Positions 41,546 to 50,902 of a stretch of 56,737 bases of DNA are shown here, piece by piece. Location of the stretch: assembly GCA_910577205.1 (NCBI GenBank), contig CAJTMA010000011.1, positions 1-56,737 of the forward strand, written 5' to 3'. The position numbers and the translations under genes are program-made. The notes under the pieces are model-generated. The model saw only the letters and a program-made list of their open reading frames with translations. It did no database searches and was not told the origin of the DNA. This stretch comes from an uncultured Alphaproteobacteria bacterium (GTDB lineage Bacteria > Pseudomonadota > Alphaproteobacteria > RF32 > CAG-239). How positions within the stretch are numbered: the first letter of the stretch is position 1; every line of letters starts with the position of its first letter.

Positions 41546-42307
41546 ATGTCAACGCCCACACTTGACAAGCAGTCAAAAGATTATCTGAATAATAAAATCA
41601 ACCTGATGTTCAGACGGGATAATCTTCCACCCGAGGCCAAAGACGACTATTTCCGTCAGGCCAACGAATTTCAGCTCAAGACTGGTTCTCTGAAAAATTT
41701 CCACTACGAAAACGACAATTTTAAAATAGAAAACCAAACGCCATCTCCCAATAACAAAGATGATGAAGAAAAGCTTTCTTACGCCATGAAACTGGATAAA
41801 GAGGGCAATATTCAGGCAACAGACAATAAAGGCAACAAACTAAAACCCTGTTCGCCGGAGGAAATGATTAAGAAGATAGTCCAAAATTTCAAATCTCAAA
41901 ATACCCAAAGCCTTATCATCAAACACAATTCAAATTCGAATCAAAAACCAGATGAACGGATTACAAGCATTTTCGCCAGAGAATGCATTATGAACGGTAT
42001 CGCACCGAACGGCGACCTCCCAAAATCAAGCGCTTTTTGGGCATCCATGCAAAGAGATTTTTTACAAGCCGGACACAGCCTTGAGGAATGGAATAAACTA
42101 ACCGGACATATTTCGGAAGCTCATTCCGAAAAAAATGTTGTAACAAATGTTGCAAACGCTCTTCACAAAATAGCGAATCAGTTGCCCTTCAGGCCGCTTC
42201 ATCCCCCAAACGCCGGCAGATTAATCCCAAATTGCTGGCTATGCCACAAAAAACCGCAGGATATTAGTATAAAATTTTATTTTCTTGTGGGTTGTTTAAA
42301 TTTTTAA
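41546..42307 (+). CDS. Unknown hydrophilic protein, probably frameshifted near its end
   Basis: Residues up to about 212 form a normal hydrophilic, helical protein (KDYLNNKINLMFRRDNLPPEAKDDYF at the start). The last 41 codons in this frame look atypical (FRPLHPPNAGRLIPNCWLCH, then a hydrophobic end). From about 42181 another frame reads 28 sensible codons (VALQAASSPKRRQINPKLLA...) to a TAG at 42265-42267. A single base lost near 42180 would explain this, either a real mutation or a sequence error. No family recognised. It belongs to an accessory stretch with the gene at 42371. Confidence 0.6.
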   Translation: MSTPTLDKQSKDYLNNKINLMFRRDNLPPEAKDDYFRQANEFQLKTGSLKNFHYENDNFKIENQTPSPNNKDDEEKLSYAMKLDKEGNIQATDNKGNKLKPCSPEEMIKKIVQNFKSQNTQSLIIKHNSNSNQKPDERITSIFARECIMNGIAPNGDLPKSSAFWASMQRDFLQAGHSLEEWNKLTGHISEAHSEKNVVTNVANALHKIANQLPFRPLHPPNAGRLIPNCWLCHKKPQDISIKFYFLVGCLNF

Positions 42308-42370
42308 ATGAATTCCTATTTAGAACAGTCAATAATGCACGCATTGAATATTCAAATTTAGGATTAAAAA

Positions 42371-42868
42371 ATGATACCCGTACCCCAAATGTCGGCTCGT
42401 CCATCGACTGCCGATATTAATAATTTAAGCTATTTTAAAAATTTACATAGCCAAAATTACATAAAAACAGATTATCTGAGCGGAGAAAAATATCGCAGCC
42501 AACACAGCTGCATCAGACGAGCCATCGCTGAAAAAGCGATGCTTGTTACTGAAGCTTACAGGCTTTCCCGCCAAGGCCAGGAAGAAATGAACCTTTTACC
42601 GCCGCAACAACGCAGCAAACGCATTGAATTTGTTTTTCAGAAATATTGCGCTTTCTACGCATATAGCAATCAATCTAACAAATACCGCCAAGGCCTGCGC
42701 GATATTATGAACGAATGCAAGGATTTTTACAGCACATATACTTCTGAAGAATCCCGCGCCCTCGCCCGAAAAATTAAAATCCGCACACTGGCTAACGGCA
42801 TAGATAACGGCACTGAAAACCGCTATGGCTTTTCGCAGCTATACCATTCGCAGCGAACATCCATCTAA
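42371..42868 (+). CDS. Unknown small helical protein
   Basis: 165 residues, basic, mostly helical, no signal peptide or membrane segment (RSQHSCIRRAIAEKAMLVTEAYRL; QRSKRIEFVFQKYCAFYAY). Possible ribosome binding site TAGGA 9 bases before the ATG. No known domain. A GC-rich terminator follows. Confidence 0.6.
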   Translation: MIPVPQMSARPSTADINNLSYFKNLHSQNYIKTDYLSGEKYRSQHSCIRRAIAEKAMLVTEAYRLSRQGQEEMNLLPPQQRSKRIEFVFQKYCAFYAYSNQSNKYRQGLRDIMNECKDFYSTYTSEESRALARKIKIRTLANGIDNGTENRYGFSQLYHSQRTSI

Positions 42869-42883
42869 CAGCTTACTAATAAC

Positions 42884-42906
42884 ATCCCCCGGTAAATCCG
42901 GGGGAT
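42884..42906 (+). terminator. Terminator of the 42371 gene
   Basis: ATCCCCCGG with CCGGGGGAT around a five-base loop, followed by ATTATTAG. The T-tract is weak. Confidence 0.65.
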
Positions 42907-42988
42907 ATTATTAGCGACAAACACAACCACGCTTATTGGCATAGAACAACAGCTTAGCTGCAGCCCCCGAATAAACGCGGGATTTTCA

Positions 42989-44113
42989 TTATTTCAGATT
43001 TTCGGGATTCAAACCTTGCAGCTCCGGCAAGACAAACAACCCGTCTTTACGCACCAAAACATCATCCAAATAAATCTCACCACCGCCATGCGCTGCATCT
43101 TGCATTTGAATCAAATCCCAATGCACGGCAGAACTATTGCCGTTAGGCGCTTCGTCATAGGAATTCCCAATAGCCATATGAAATGACCCGCCGATTTTCT
43201 CATCAAATAAAATATCCAAAATCGGATGAGTAATTCCCGGATTAAGCCCAAAAGCAAATTCGCCCATATACTTCGCCCCGTCATCCGTTTCCAAAATTTC
43301 CTGCAGCTTGTCATTATTCACATGAGAATGAGCCTCGATAATTTTGCCGTCTTTAAACGTCAAACGGATATTGGAAAAGAAAATGCCGTTATAAACCGTA
43401 TCAGTATTAAATTGCACCACTCCGTTAATGGAATCCTTAACCGGCGCAGTAAAAACCTCGCCATCGGGAATATTAAGTTCCCCGCAGCATTTTATGGCAG
43501 GAATGCCTTTGATAGAAAAGCTCAAATCAGTCCCCGGCGCAACAATCCTGACACGGTCTGTCCGCTCCATTAAATCTTTTAACGGTGTCATGGCCGCGCA
43601 CATTTGTTTATAATCAACCAAGCAGGCATCAAAATAAAAATTCTCAAAAGCCTCTAAAGACATTTTCGCTAACGCCGCCATCGCCGCATTAGGATAACGC
43701 ATCACACACCAGCGGGTATGCGGCACTCTGGTCGAACGATGTACAGGATTTGAATAATGCTGCATATACAACGCCATCTGTTTTTCATTAACATCAGACA
43801 AAGCAAAAATATCATCAAACCCGCGCAGAGCAATATAAACGTCGCTCTCTGCCATTTGCTTCTGATAGATTTCGCCAAACTTTTTCATCTGCTCTTCCGA
43901 AGCATGGCTGATAAATGATTTCAACAAATGTTCATCATTATAAAAATAAAACGGCACGCCGCCCATTTCAGCTATTTTTTCTATAAAAATAGCCATCAAA
44001 TCCAAAACGGTCGGCCCGAAAACCTCAAGATAAACTTTCTCGCCTTTTTTGAGCTTTACGGAATTTTTTAACACATTTTCCGCCAGTTGATATAATCTTT
44101 TATCCTTCTGCAT
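42989..44113 (-). CDS. M29-family aminopeptidase
   Basis: 374-residue cytoplasmic metallo-aminopeptidase of family M29 (AmpS/PepS). Recognisable are the N-terminal LKKGEKVYLEVFGPTVLDLM, the metal-binding GELNIPDGEVFTAPVKDSINGVV, and the C-terminal metal ligands in HSHVNNDKL, MGEFAFGLNPGI and SFHMAIGNSYDEA. Together with the leucyl aminopeptidase, which ends just one base upstream of its ATG, it forms a peptide-degradation operon. Confidence 0.88.
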   Translation of the reverse strand: MQKDKRLYQLAENVLKNSVKLKKGEKVYLEVFGPTVLDLMAIFIEKIAEMGGVPFYFYNDEHLLKSFISHASEEQMKKFGEIYQKQMAESDVYIALRGFDDIFALSDVNEKQMALYMQHYSNPVHRSTRVPHTRWCVMRYPNAAMAALAKMSLEAFENFYFDACLVDYKQMCAAMTPLKDLMERTDRVRIVAPGTDLSFSIKGIPAIKCCGELNIPDGEVFTAPVKDSINGVVQFNTDTVYNGIFFSNIRLTFKDGKIIEAHSHVNNDKLQEILETDDGAKYMGEFAFGLNPGITHPILDILFDEKIGGSFHMAIGNSYDEAPNGNSSAVHWDLIQMQDAAHGGGEIYLDDVLVRKDGLFVLPELQGLNPENLK

Positions 44114-45544
44114 TTATTTTTTTCCTGTCAAATTCATTAAACGATTAAGTAACAACACGCCAAACCCGGTAGCCAGCCCTTTCTCATCAGCTTCGCAACC
44201 GGCTATATCAATATGCGCCCAGCGAACGCCTTTTTGAATATAACGCTGCAAAAAACAAGCTGCTTGAGTAGAATCAGCCCCGCGTTTTCCCACATTTTTC
44301 ATATCGGCAATTTCAGAATTCAAACGTTTGTCAATTTCCGGTTCCATGGGCAGTTCCCAAACTTTTTCTCCGCATTCCTCCGCGGCTTTTTTGACTTGAG
44401 CCAGCAATTCGCCGTCATTTCCCAACAGACCGGCATAAAAACCGCTAAAGATATAAGCCGTTGAACCGGTAAGCGTTGCCATATCAACCACTGTTTTGGC
44501 TCTGTATTTAGATTGCAGTAGCCAAAGTGCATCAGCCAAAATTAGCCGCCCCTCACCGTCCGTATCGACAATTTCCACGGTCTGCCCGGAAAGCGATGTC
44601 ATCACGTCATCTGGTTTATAAGCATTGCCGGCGGGCATATTTTCCACCAAAGGCAAAACGGCAATCAGGTTAACGGGAAGCTTTTGTAACGCTGCCGCCT
44701 TCATGGCCGCTACAACCGCCGCCGCCCCGCACATATCTTTCTTTTCGCCAATCTGCTGCTCATCCGTTTTAATGGAAATACCGCCGCTGTCATAAGTCAC
44801 ACCTTTGCCGACCAAGCCTAAATCCCATTCTTTTTGTTTGGGGTTTCCCTGCCACTGCATAACAGCAACATAAGGCTTGTTCACCGCCCCTTTGGCAACG
44901 GCTTCTATTAATCCGAGTTTATTCTGGCGGATATAATTCCAGTCAAGCAAATCCACCCGGATATCAAGATATTCCAGACGTTTAATATCCAACGCAAAAG
45001 CTTCGGGCGTTAAAATATTTGGCGGTTCATTTCCCAAATCCCGCGCATAACGCACCGCATTAGCCAAGGCCGTAACCTGCCGCCAATCCGCAGGCTTAGA
45101 TACTAGGGGAAAAACAACCGTTTCCAACAACGGATATTCTTCTTCCTTTTTCTTGGTATGATATTTGTCAAAGCAATAGGCGGCATATTCAAATGCCAAT
45201 GCCAGCTTAGCGGCCAAACAACCGTCAGGCATTTCTTCGCTGCTGCTCCAAACAACTTCAATTATTTGCAAACGGATGGCTTCTTGATAAACAACCTCAG
45301 CCACCCGCCGCCAGGAAGCATCATCAGTCTTTTCGGGAAAAGAAATCGCCAACAGCAAACGGCCGCCGCTGACAATCTTGGTGCAGCGTTCTATGTCAAA
45401 TTTTCCCCAAGCCAGCAAATCTTTTTTTTGCGATTCGCTAAGAGTGGCGATTCGCGAAAGATCACTGCCATCCTTTTCGCGAACAAACACAACCAATGGA
45501 CAGCTGCTGCAATAATTTTCATCCTTAAACATAAATTCGAGCAT
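44114..45544 (-). CDS. pepA: Leucyl aminopeptidase (M17)
   Basis: 476 residues; removes N-terminal amino acids, mainly leucine. The two-zinc site and catalytic residues are intact: VGKGVTYDSGGISIK, GEKKDMCGAAAVV and DTDGEGRLILADAL. The family consensus NTDAEGR reads DTDGEGR here, a mild change. The N-terminal third is divergent. AAGGAA precedes the ATG by seven bases. It is coupled to the M29 aminopeptidase downstream. Confidence 0.92.
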   Translation of the reverse strand: MLEFMFKDENYCSSCPLVVFVREKDGSDLSRIATLSESQKKDLLAWGKFDIERCTKIVSGGRLLLAISFPEKTDDASWRRVAEVVYQEAIRLQIIEVVWSSSEEMPDGCLAAKLALAFEYAAYCFDKYHTKKKEEEYPLLETVVFPLVSKPADWRQVTALANAVRYARDLGNEPPNILTPEAFALDIKRLEYLDIRVDLLDWNYIRQNKLGLIEAVAKGAVNKPYVAVMQWQGNPKQKEWDLGLVGKGVTYDSGGISIKTDEQQIGEKKDMCGAAAVVAAMKAAALQKLPVNLIAVLPLVENMPAGNAYKPDDVMTSLSGQTVEIVDTDGEGRLILADALWLLQSKYRAKTVVDMATLTGSTAYIFSGFYAGLLGNDGELLAQVKKAAEECGEKVWELPMEPEIDKRLNSEIADMKNVGKRGADSTQAACFLQRYIQKGVRWAHIDIAGCEADEKGLATGFGVLLLNRLMNLTGKK

Positions 45545-45677
45545 GGCAAATTCCTTTTTATCGCTGATTTGACGATACTATATACAAAAAATTATAATAA
45601 ACCCCTAATTTAAACTGGTAAATTTATTTAAATCAGGCTATTGTTTAGACAAAATTATTTCTCTTTGAGGAGATTAA

Positions 45678-48600
45678 ATGCCGGCAAACCGCAGACGCTA
45701 TAACCCCTTGAAAGATTCTTCCGACATTTTTTCAGAAGAATATCAAACCGCTGCGGAAAAATTAATGGACAATTTTGCTCCCTCATCAGGCACTATCACC
45801 AATGAAGACCTGCGGGATTTGCCCAAACTGAAAAAAGAAATCTGTTATGCCAACCCCAAACTTACCCCTCAGCAGGCCGAAGCGGAAATCCTTGAACTGT
45901 TAGATAAGTTCTACAATGGCGACCGGGACGTTCCCCCGGAAAACCGCTACCAAAACAAAAACGTCTACAAACATCTGCTTATCGATAAATTTCAACGGTG
46001 GGGGCTGGTTTATGTTGAGAAAAAACATTATGCCCTGAGCCGTCCCGAAAAACATTTAATCCGCATGGATTTTTACGGCACGGTCAACAAACCGCGGAAA
46101 GACCAAACCAGCGATTCATACCGCAAAAACGAAAATATCTTCATAAATCCGCCTAAAAACAGATCAGCCAAATCCGCAATAAAAAAATCCGATGTTGCGG
46201 ATAACCAAACCTGCCAATATAATCTGGAAGACTACAATTTAGAAACATCGGCAGCTTGGCGGCTAATGCGCACTTTCCCGCGTTTTCATACGCTTGAGAA
46301 TAAAATACGCATACAAATGCAGCAGCAAGGCGTAAACCCGGAAATCATCCCTTATCTGAACATTTATGACTATTCTGATTTGCTTTATAACCACTTTAAA
46401 CAGCAAAATGATAAAAACGATGACTGCGCCACCATTTTTCTGGGAGCAAGACAATCTTTTGTCAAAGATGTCTTCCTGAAAAATGAGGCTTGGCTCAGAA
46501 CATTTTTTAAACGCCAAAACTATAACGAACGCTATGTTGAAGCCTTGATTAAATCCGCCCAAAGCCGCGGCGTAACCGGCAACATCGAACTAAAAAGCAA
46601 CACAAAAGATTTCATCGCGGATTACATTCGCCTTAACCGGCAACAATTTTCCGGCTATCTCCGGCTGCAGGCTCAAAGCGGAAACCACATCAAAAACATC
46701 ATTGAACAGCTGGAAAACCTCAAAGAACCTCTCAATGATGAAATGCGCGGCTATATCTATCAAAACGAAGGTGCATTCCGCAATCACTTCAAACACAAAC
46801 ATATTACCAGCCGCCTGACCCATGCTGTTTTTGAGCTTCTGTCCTCATCCGGGATACCGCAATCCATGAAAGAAACCCTAAAAGGATTTGCGACCCAAAA
46901 CGAGTCGCTCTATCGCTCCTTTTTACAACAGCAAGGATTTGAAGACAGCGAAATCCAAAACTATATTAAGCACCTCAAAACCCGCTTTGCAAATGATCAG
47001 GACTACAAACTGATAACCGCTTTTGCCAAAGAAAATCTGCCGCAATTTCGTGATAATTTAACCCGCGAAAACCGTGATGAAAATTATATTCGTTTTGCGG
47101 AAAATACACTGACGCCGCCACCCATCCCCGAATATATGCAGGAAAGCCTGTACAAATTCATCTTATCTCAGGATTCCATGCCCACTCCGAAACATTCTCA
47201 GCCAACAGATTTGGCCTTATTTAACAAAGTCCGCGAAGACGGCCGCATCACTCCGGAAAACTATGACAATGTCCGCCAATATGTTTTGAAACACCGGCAA
47301 GACTACAGCAGCTTCTATAAAAGAAACAACATCTTCACTTATCAGGAGCTAAATGAGCAATATACGGATATCACGAATTTCTTAATTAAAACCCGTGGGC
47401 TTCCGAATTACGCGCAAAAATCAGCCCAAAATTTTATCACTGGCAATGTTGACATTTTCCGCTACTGGTATGCAAACTTCCAACAACAAAAATACCAACT
47501 TTCGGCAGAGAAGCATTTTGAACACCTCAAAAAAAATGGGCTAACGCCCAAAGACACTGCAACAGTTTCGCAATTTATCTTCCAGCGTCTGGACGTTTTT
47601 GCCGCATTCTGCGAAAATAACGGCAGCCCGTTAACCCAGGATGAAATTCGCAAATTGTTACAATCCGGAAACCTCTTTAAAAACAAATCCACTCAGCAAT
47701 TTGACGATTTCCGAAAACAAACCGAACAATTTATCCTGCAAAACGGTTATGCTTTCCGCCGTATGATTGTTCAAAAACAAATTGAACAAAAAGAAAAAGA
47801 AGCGGATATAATCATACAAAAAATCTCCAAACAAGGCATAACCCCGTCCTTAGCGCCAATTGCCCATAAATTTGTGCTTAACAATAAACACCTGTTCAGC
47901 AACAGCCTGTTCAACAGCTCTGAAGATAACGATTACGCTATGGGGATTTTAACTCATATCCGCAAGGGCAATATCAGCCAGGAAATGCAATCGCAGGTCA
48001 AAAGCTTTATTTTGCGCCGGAAAAAAAGCTTTGAAGATTATATTCGCAGCGAAGAAAGCATCGAAAAATATATCACTAATACGTTAGAACAAATAGACCG
48101 CGAAACGCCGTCTGCGGATACATCTTATTGGAGCATCAAATTTATTACGCAAAATCAAGAAAATTTTGAAAACTACTTAACCGGCGAAAAAATCGGCGAA
48201 GACAATGTCCGTATGTTTATGGATAAAATCCAAACTGAAAATCTGGCCAAAAACATCAAAATGACTTTTGGAAAAAACGGCATATCACTGCACTTCAACG
48301 ATGAAATGTCCATTGCTTTCCCCAAGCTGTCAGTGCATCACAAATGCGCCGTTCAAGACAGCTTTGAGCAAATAACCCCTGATAACCTCAGCTCGGCAAG
48401 TTTAGCCTCTCCGGCGCAATCATCATATGATTATCCCAATTTAGCTGCGGCAAACTATTTTAACAATCTCTGCCTCATTATCGATGATCCATACCATATA
48501 CGTTTCTTCCACGGCATGGACAGCACCGAAAAGTTTGACAACTGCGAAAGATATATTGCCCGCCTTTATCCCGCAGATCCCAATGTTATTTTCTTTGGCA

Positions 48601-48776
48601 GTTTGGCTGCCGAAGACCAGTTGTCTTATGACTACTCGCAAGACCCAAGGACAATACGCTACCGCAAACATACTGAAAAAATGCGTGCTGCCAATCAGGA
48701 AGCGAGCAAAAAACATCATGTTTCTTCAGATACGTCATTTTTTGTCATCACCGGCAGCAGGCAAGGACGCCGCTGA
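45678..48776 (+). CDS. Large repeat protein with C-terminal HNH-like nuclease domain (candidate toxin)
   Basis: 1032 residues, no signal peptide, strong ribosome binding site (GAGGAG at 45667-45672). Residues 1-255 are hydrophilic and unassigned. Residues 261 to about 865 hold about thirteen degenerate helical repeats of 41-52 residues, each opening with a motif like F(I/V)xxNxxxFxxxL (at 261, 312, 359, 404, 449, 494, 535, 586, 633, 685, 732, 777, 822). The C-terminal domain has LSVHHKCAV (H887, H888), FNNLCLIIDDPYH (N930, H940) and H945, the H-H...N-N-L...H order of HNH/colicin-type toxin nucleases. The following SUKH gene overlaps the stop codon. I infer a nuclease toxin with its immunity protein. 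The route of export, if any, is unknown. Confidence 0.6.
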   Translation: MPANRRRYNPLKDSSDIFSEEYQTAAEKLMDNFAPSSGTITNEDLRDLPKLKKEICYANPKLTPQQAEAEILELLDKFYNGDRDVPPENRYQNKNVYKHLLIDKFQRWGLVYVEKKHYALSRPEKHLIRMDFYGTVNKPRKDQTSDSYRKNENIFINPPKNRSAKSAIKKSDVADNQTCQYNLEDYNLETSAAWRLMRTFPRFHTLENKIRIQMQQQGVNPEIIPYLNIYDYSDLLYNHFKQQNDKNDDCATIFLGARQSFVKDVFLKNEAWLRTFFKRQNYNERYVEALIKSAQSRGVTGNIELKSNTKDFIADYIRLNRQQFSGYLRLQAQSGNHIKNIIEQLENLKEPLNDEMRGYIYQNEGAFRNHFKHKHITSRLTHAVFELLSSSGIPQSMKETLKGFATQNESLYRSFLQQQGFEDSEIQNYIKHLKTRFANDQDYKLITAFAKENLPQFRDNLTRENRDENYIRFAENTLTPPPIPEYMQESLYKFILSQDSMPTPKHSQPTDLALFNKVREDGRITPENYDNVRQYVLKHRQDYSSFYKRNNIFTYQELNEQYTDITNFLIKTRGLPNYAQKSAQNFITGNVDIFRYWYANFQQQKYQLSAEKHFEHLKKNGLTPKDTATVSQFIFQRLDVFAAFCENNGSPLTQDEIRKLLQSGNLFKNKSTQQFDDFRKQTEQFILQNGYAFRRMIVQKQIEQKEKEADIIIQKISKQGITPSLAPIAHKFVLNNKHLFSNSLFNSSEDNDYAMGILTHIRKGNISQEMQSQVKSFILRRKKSFEDYIRSEESIEKYITNTLEQIDRETPSADTSYWSIKFITQNQENFENYLTGEKIGEDNVRMFMDKIQTENLAKNIKMTFGKNGISLHFNDEMSIAFPKLSVHHKCAVQDSFEQITPDNLSSASLASPAQSSYDYPNLAAANYFNNLCLIIDDPYHIRFFHGMDSTEKFDNCERYIARLYPADPNVIFFGSLAAEDQLSYDYSQDPRTIRYRKHTEKMRAANQEASKKHHVSSDTSFFVITGSRQGRR

Positions 48777-49183
48777 TGCAAAATTTTGTTGCCAAAATCT
48801 CAGCCAGAAATGACATTGAAAAGCAAGCGGCGCTAAATCCCGCGCAAATAATCAATTGCCAAAAACAACTGCGGCAAAATAATATCGCTCCGATTCCCGA
48901 AGCCTACCTGGAACTGCTGCATACCTATAACGGCTTATATCTTGACGGCGCATGGCTGGCCGGGATTCACGATGACAAAACAAACCTTGACCTTTGCCTG
49001 CTCAACATTCAAGCAAAACACCCCCTATCCCGTGACATCATCATTTTAGGGTGTGATGATTTTGATTATCTCGCTTTTAATCATAAGTGGCAGGCCTATC
49101 AAATCATTGACAAAGACGATTTGGAAGTGCTAGAAGAATATCAACAATTAGAACAAGCACTTAATCACCTTTTGAAACTTTAA
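48776..49183 (+). CDS. SUKH-superfamily (SMI1/KNR4-like) protein, candidate immunity protein
   Basis: 135 residues with the SUKH pattern: IPEAYLELLHTYNGLYLDGAWLAGI in the first half, DIIILGCDDFDYLAF and WQAYQIIDKDDLEVLEEYQQLEQALNHLL in the second, resembling the YrhA-like subgroup. SUKH proteins are known immunity proteins against nuclease toxins in polymorphic toxin systems. Its ATG overlaps the toxin TGA (TGATG), so the two are translated together. Pairing with an HNH-like domain fits this. It lies 2 bp before tsaC, which may be only co-transcribed. Confidence 0.7.
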   Translation: MQNFVAKISARNDIEKQAALNPAQIINCQKQLRQNNIAPIPEAYLELLHTYNGLYLDGAWLAGIHDDKTNLDLCLLNIQAKHPLSRDIIILGCDDFDYLAFNHKWQAYQIIDKDDLEVLEEYQQLEQALNHLLKL

Positions 49184-49185
49184 AC

Positions 49186-50133
49186 ATGAGCAATATATAC
49201 GACGTATCTGAATCAAATCTCAATTTGGCTGCCGAAACCCTTAAATCCGGCGGGCTGGTTGCCTTCCCAACCGAAACAGTTTATGGCTTGGGCGCAAATG
49301 TATACCTCTCCGATGCTGTCGCCAAAATTTTTGCCGCCAAAGAACGCCCCAAGTTTGACCCCTTGATTTCACATATTGCCGATATTGATTTTCTACCCGA
49401 ATATGCCCTGACTGATGAACGCATAATGGCGCTGGGCAAAAAATTCTGGCCCGGCCCTTTAACAATTGTCATGCGCCGCAAAGATAATAACCCGGCAATT
49501 GATTTGGCTTGTTCCGGCCTTGAAAACATCGCCGTCAGAATGCCGGCGCACCCCGTCGCGCTGGAGCTTATCCGCAAAAGCGGCATACCGATTGTTGCCC
49601 CGTCCGCCAATCGTTTTAAATCCATCAGCCCCACCACCGCACATCACGTCCGCGACAGCTTGGGAGATAAAGTTGACATGATTTTAGATGGCGGACAATG
49701 TTCTGTCGGCGTTGAATCCACGATTATCGACCTCACCGGCAAACAAGCCGTCATGCTGCGCGCCGGCGGCACAACTCTGGAAGCATTAGAAGACTTTCTG
49801 AATGAAAAAGTTTTGATTTCTCATGGCAATCCCAATCTGCCGAGCGCTCCGGGACAGTTACTGAAACATTACGCCCCCGGAAAACCCTTGCGCATTAATG
49901 CCACAGAAAGAAAAGACGGCGAATTTTATATCGGCTTTGGCAAAATATCGGATTCTGATATTAACCTCAGCCCCAACGCTGACTTGGAAGAAGCCGCCAG
50001 CCGCCTGTTTGCATACCTGCGCTTTGCCGATAGACAAGAGAATTACAGCGGCATATGTATGTCCCCTATCCCTGAAACCGGATTAGGATTAGCCATCAAC
50101 GACCGTATCCGCCGCGCGGCTTATAAAGAGTAA
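49186..50133 (+). CDS. tsaC: Threonylcarbamoyl-AMP synthase (Sua5/YrdC/YwlC type)
   Basis: Makes threonylcarbamoyl-AMP from threonine, bicarbonate and ATP for the t6A37 modification of tRNAs decoding ANN codons. The YrdC domain (about residues 1-195) has GGLVAFPTETVYGLGANV, KERPKFDPLISHI and PSANRFKSISPT. The C-terminal Sua5 domain (about 220-315; SAPGQLLKHYAPGKPL) identifies the longer, two-domain form. It follows the toxin-immunity pair with a 2-bp gap. An essential housekeeping gene. Confidence 0.95.
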   Translation: MSNIYDVSESNLNLAAETLKSGGLVAFPTETVYGLGANVYLSDAVAKIFAAKERPKFDPLISHIADIDFLPEYALTDERIMALGKKFWPGPLTIVMRRKDNNPAIDLACSGLENIAVRMPAHPVALELIRKSGIPIVAPSANRFKSISPTTAHHVRDSLGDKVDMILDGGQCSVGVESTIIDLTGKQAVMLRAGGTTLEALEDFLNEKVLISHGNPNLPSAPGQLLKHYAPGKPLRINATERKDGEFYIGFGKISDSDINLSPNADLEEAASRLFAYLRFADRQENYSGICMSPIPETGLGLAINDRIRRAAYKE

Positions 50134-50237
50134 TGGAGCGGTATTGTTAGCACCGCACCAAACAAAGCGATGTTATTCCGACACCTTTCCCCACCCCGCG
50201 CAAACACTGGGATGTTTATAGAACATATTACAAAAAT

Positions 50238-50261
50238 AAAAGGCGTTGCAACACGCCTTTT
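50238..50261 (-). terminator. Terminator of the kdsB-phosphatase operon
   Basis: AAAAGGCGT with ACGCCTTTT, a six-base loop, directly after the phosphatase stop codon at 50270. Confidence 0.8.
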
Positions 50262-50269
50262 ATAACTTA

Positions 50270-50902
50270 CTATTCCAAAAATTTTGCGGGTTTCACATTC
50301 CATTCTTTGCAAACCCAAGGTTTCCCGTCTTCTTTTTCAAAGACACATAAGCATCCCGTCCCGACTTTAATATCATGCTCTTTGGCAAACCCTTCAAAAT
50401 CCCCGGTAATATACGGCGCAAAACGAATAACGCCATTGCTGGAAACAATCATTACCGTTTGATTTTTATAATCTGCGGCCACTTTTTCTGCCCAGCTTTC
50501 CCAGGTCTTAATCAAACCGGGAACATCCACCAGCCAGCCTTCCGGAGCAATTGCTTTTTCATTCCAAAGTTTAATGGCATCTTCACCCACTCTGGCAATC
50601 ACAACTTCCTCAGTTTTGTTTTCATCCGGACCATAATCAATTTCACGAAAACTGTCTTCCTCCTGAACAGTCAGCGGCAAACCCATTTCCGCCACAGCTA
50701 AACGCGCCGTTTCCATGGTTCTTTTCAAAGGCGCTGCAAACACCACATCCGGCAGCATATTTTTCAATTTCAAATATTTGCCGATATTCGTTCCGCGTTC
50801 GCTTTCCACCAGCGGCAAATCCGTCCGTCCGCCGACACGGGTTGGGGTTTGGTCTTTAGTAAAAGTGTTTCCATGTCTGGCAATAATCAATCTGGTCGTC
50901 AT
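50270..50902 (-). CDS. Histidine phosphatase (phosphoglycerate mutase-like)
   Basis: 210 residues with the catalytic RHG motif (LIIARHGNTFTKDQTPTRVGGRTDLPL), the second arginine segment (AAPLKRTMETARLA) and the acid/base glutamate (FREIDYGPDENKTEE). The second histidine position appears changed: the segment TVMIVSSNGVIRFAPY has serine and asparagine where SHG is expected, so activity may be altered. It overlaps the kdsB stop codon by one base (TAATG). The coupling to kdsB suggests a role in sugar-phosphate or Kdo metabolism, which is inference. Confidence 0.8.
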   Translation of the reverse strand: MTTRLIIARHGNTFTKDQTPTRVGGRTDLPLVESERGTNIGKYLKLKNMLPDVVFAAPLKRTMETARLAVAEMGLPLTVQEEDSFREIDYGPDENKTEEVVIARVGEDAIKLWNEKAIAPEGWLVDVPGLIKTWESWAEKVAADYKNQTVMIVSSNGVIRFAPYITGDFEGFAKEHDIKVGTGCLCVFEKEDGKPWVCKEWNVKPAKFLE

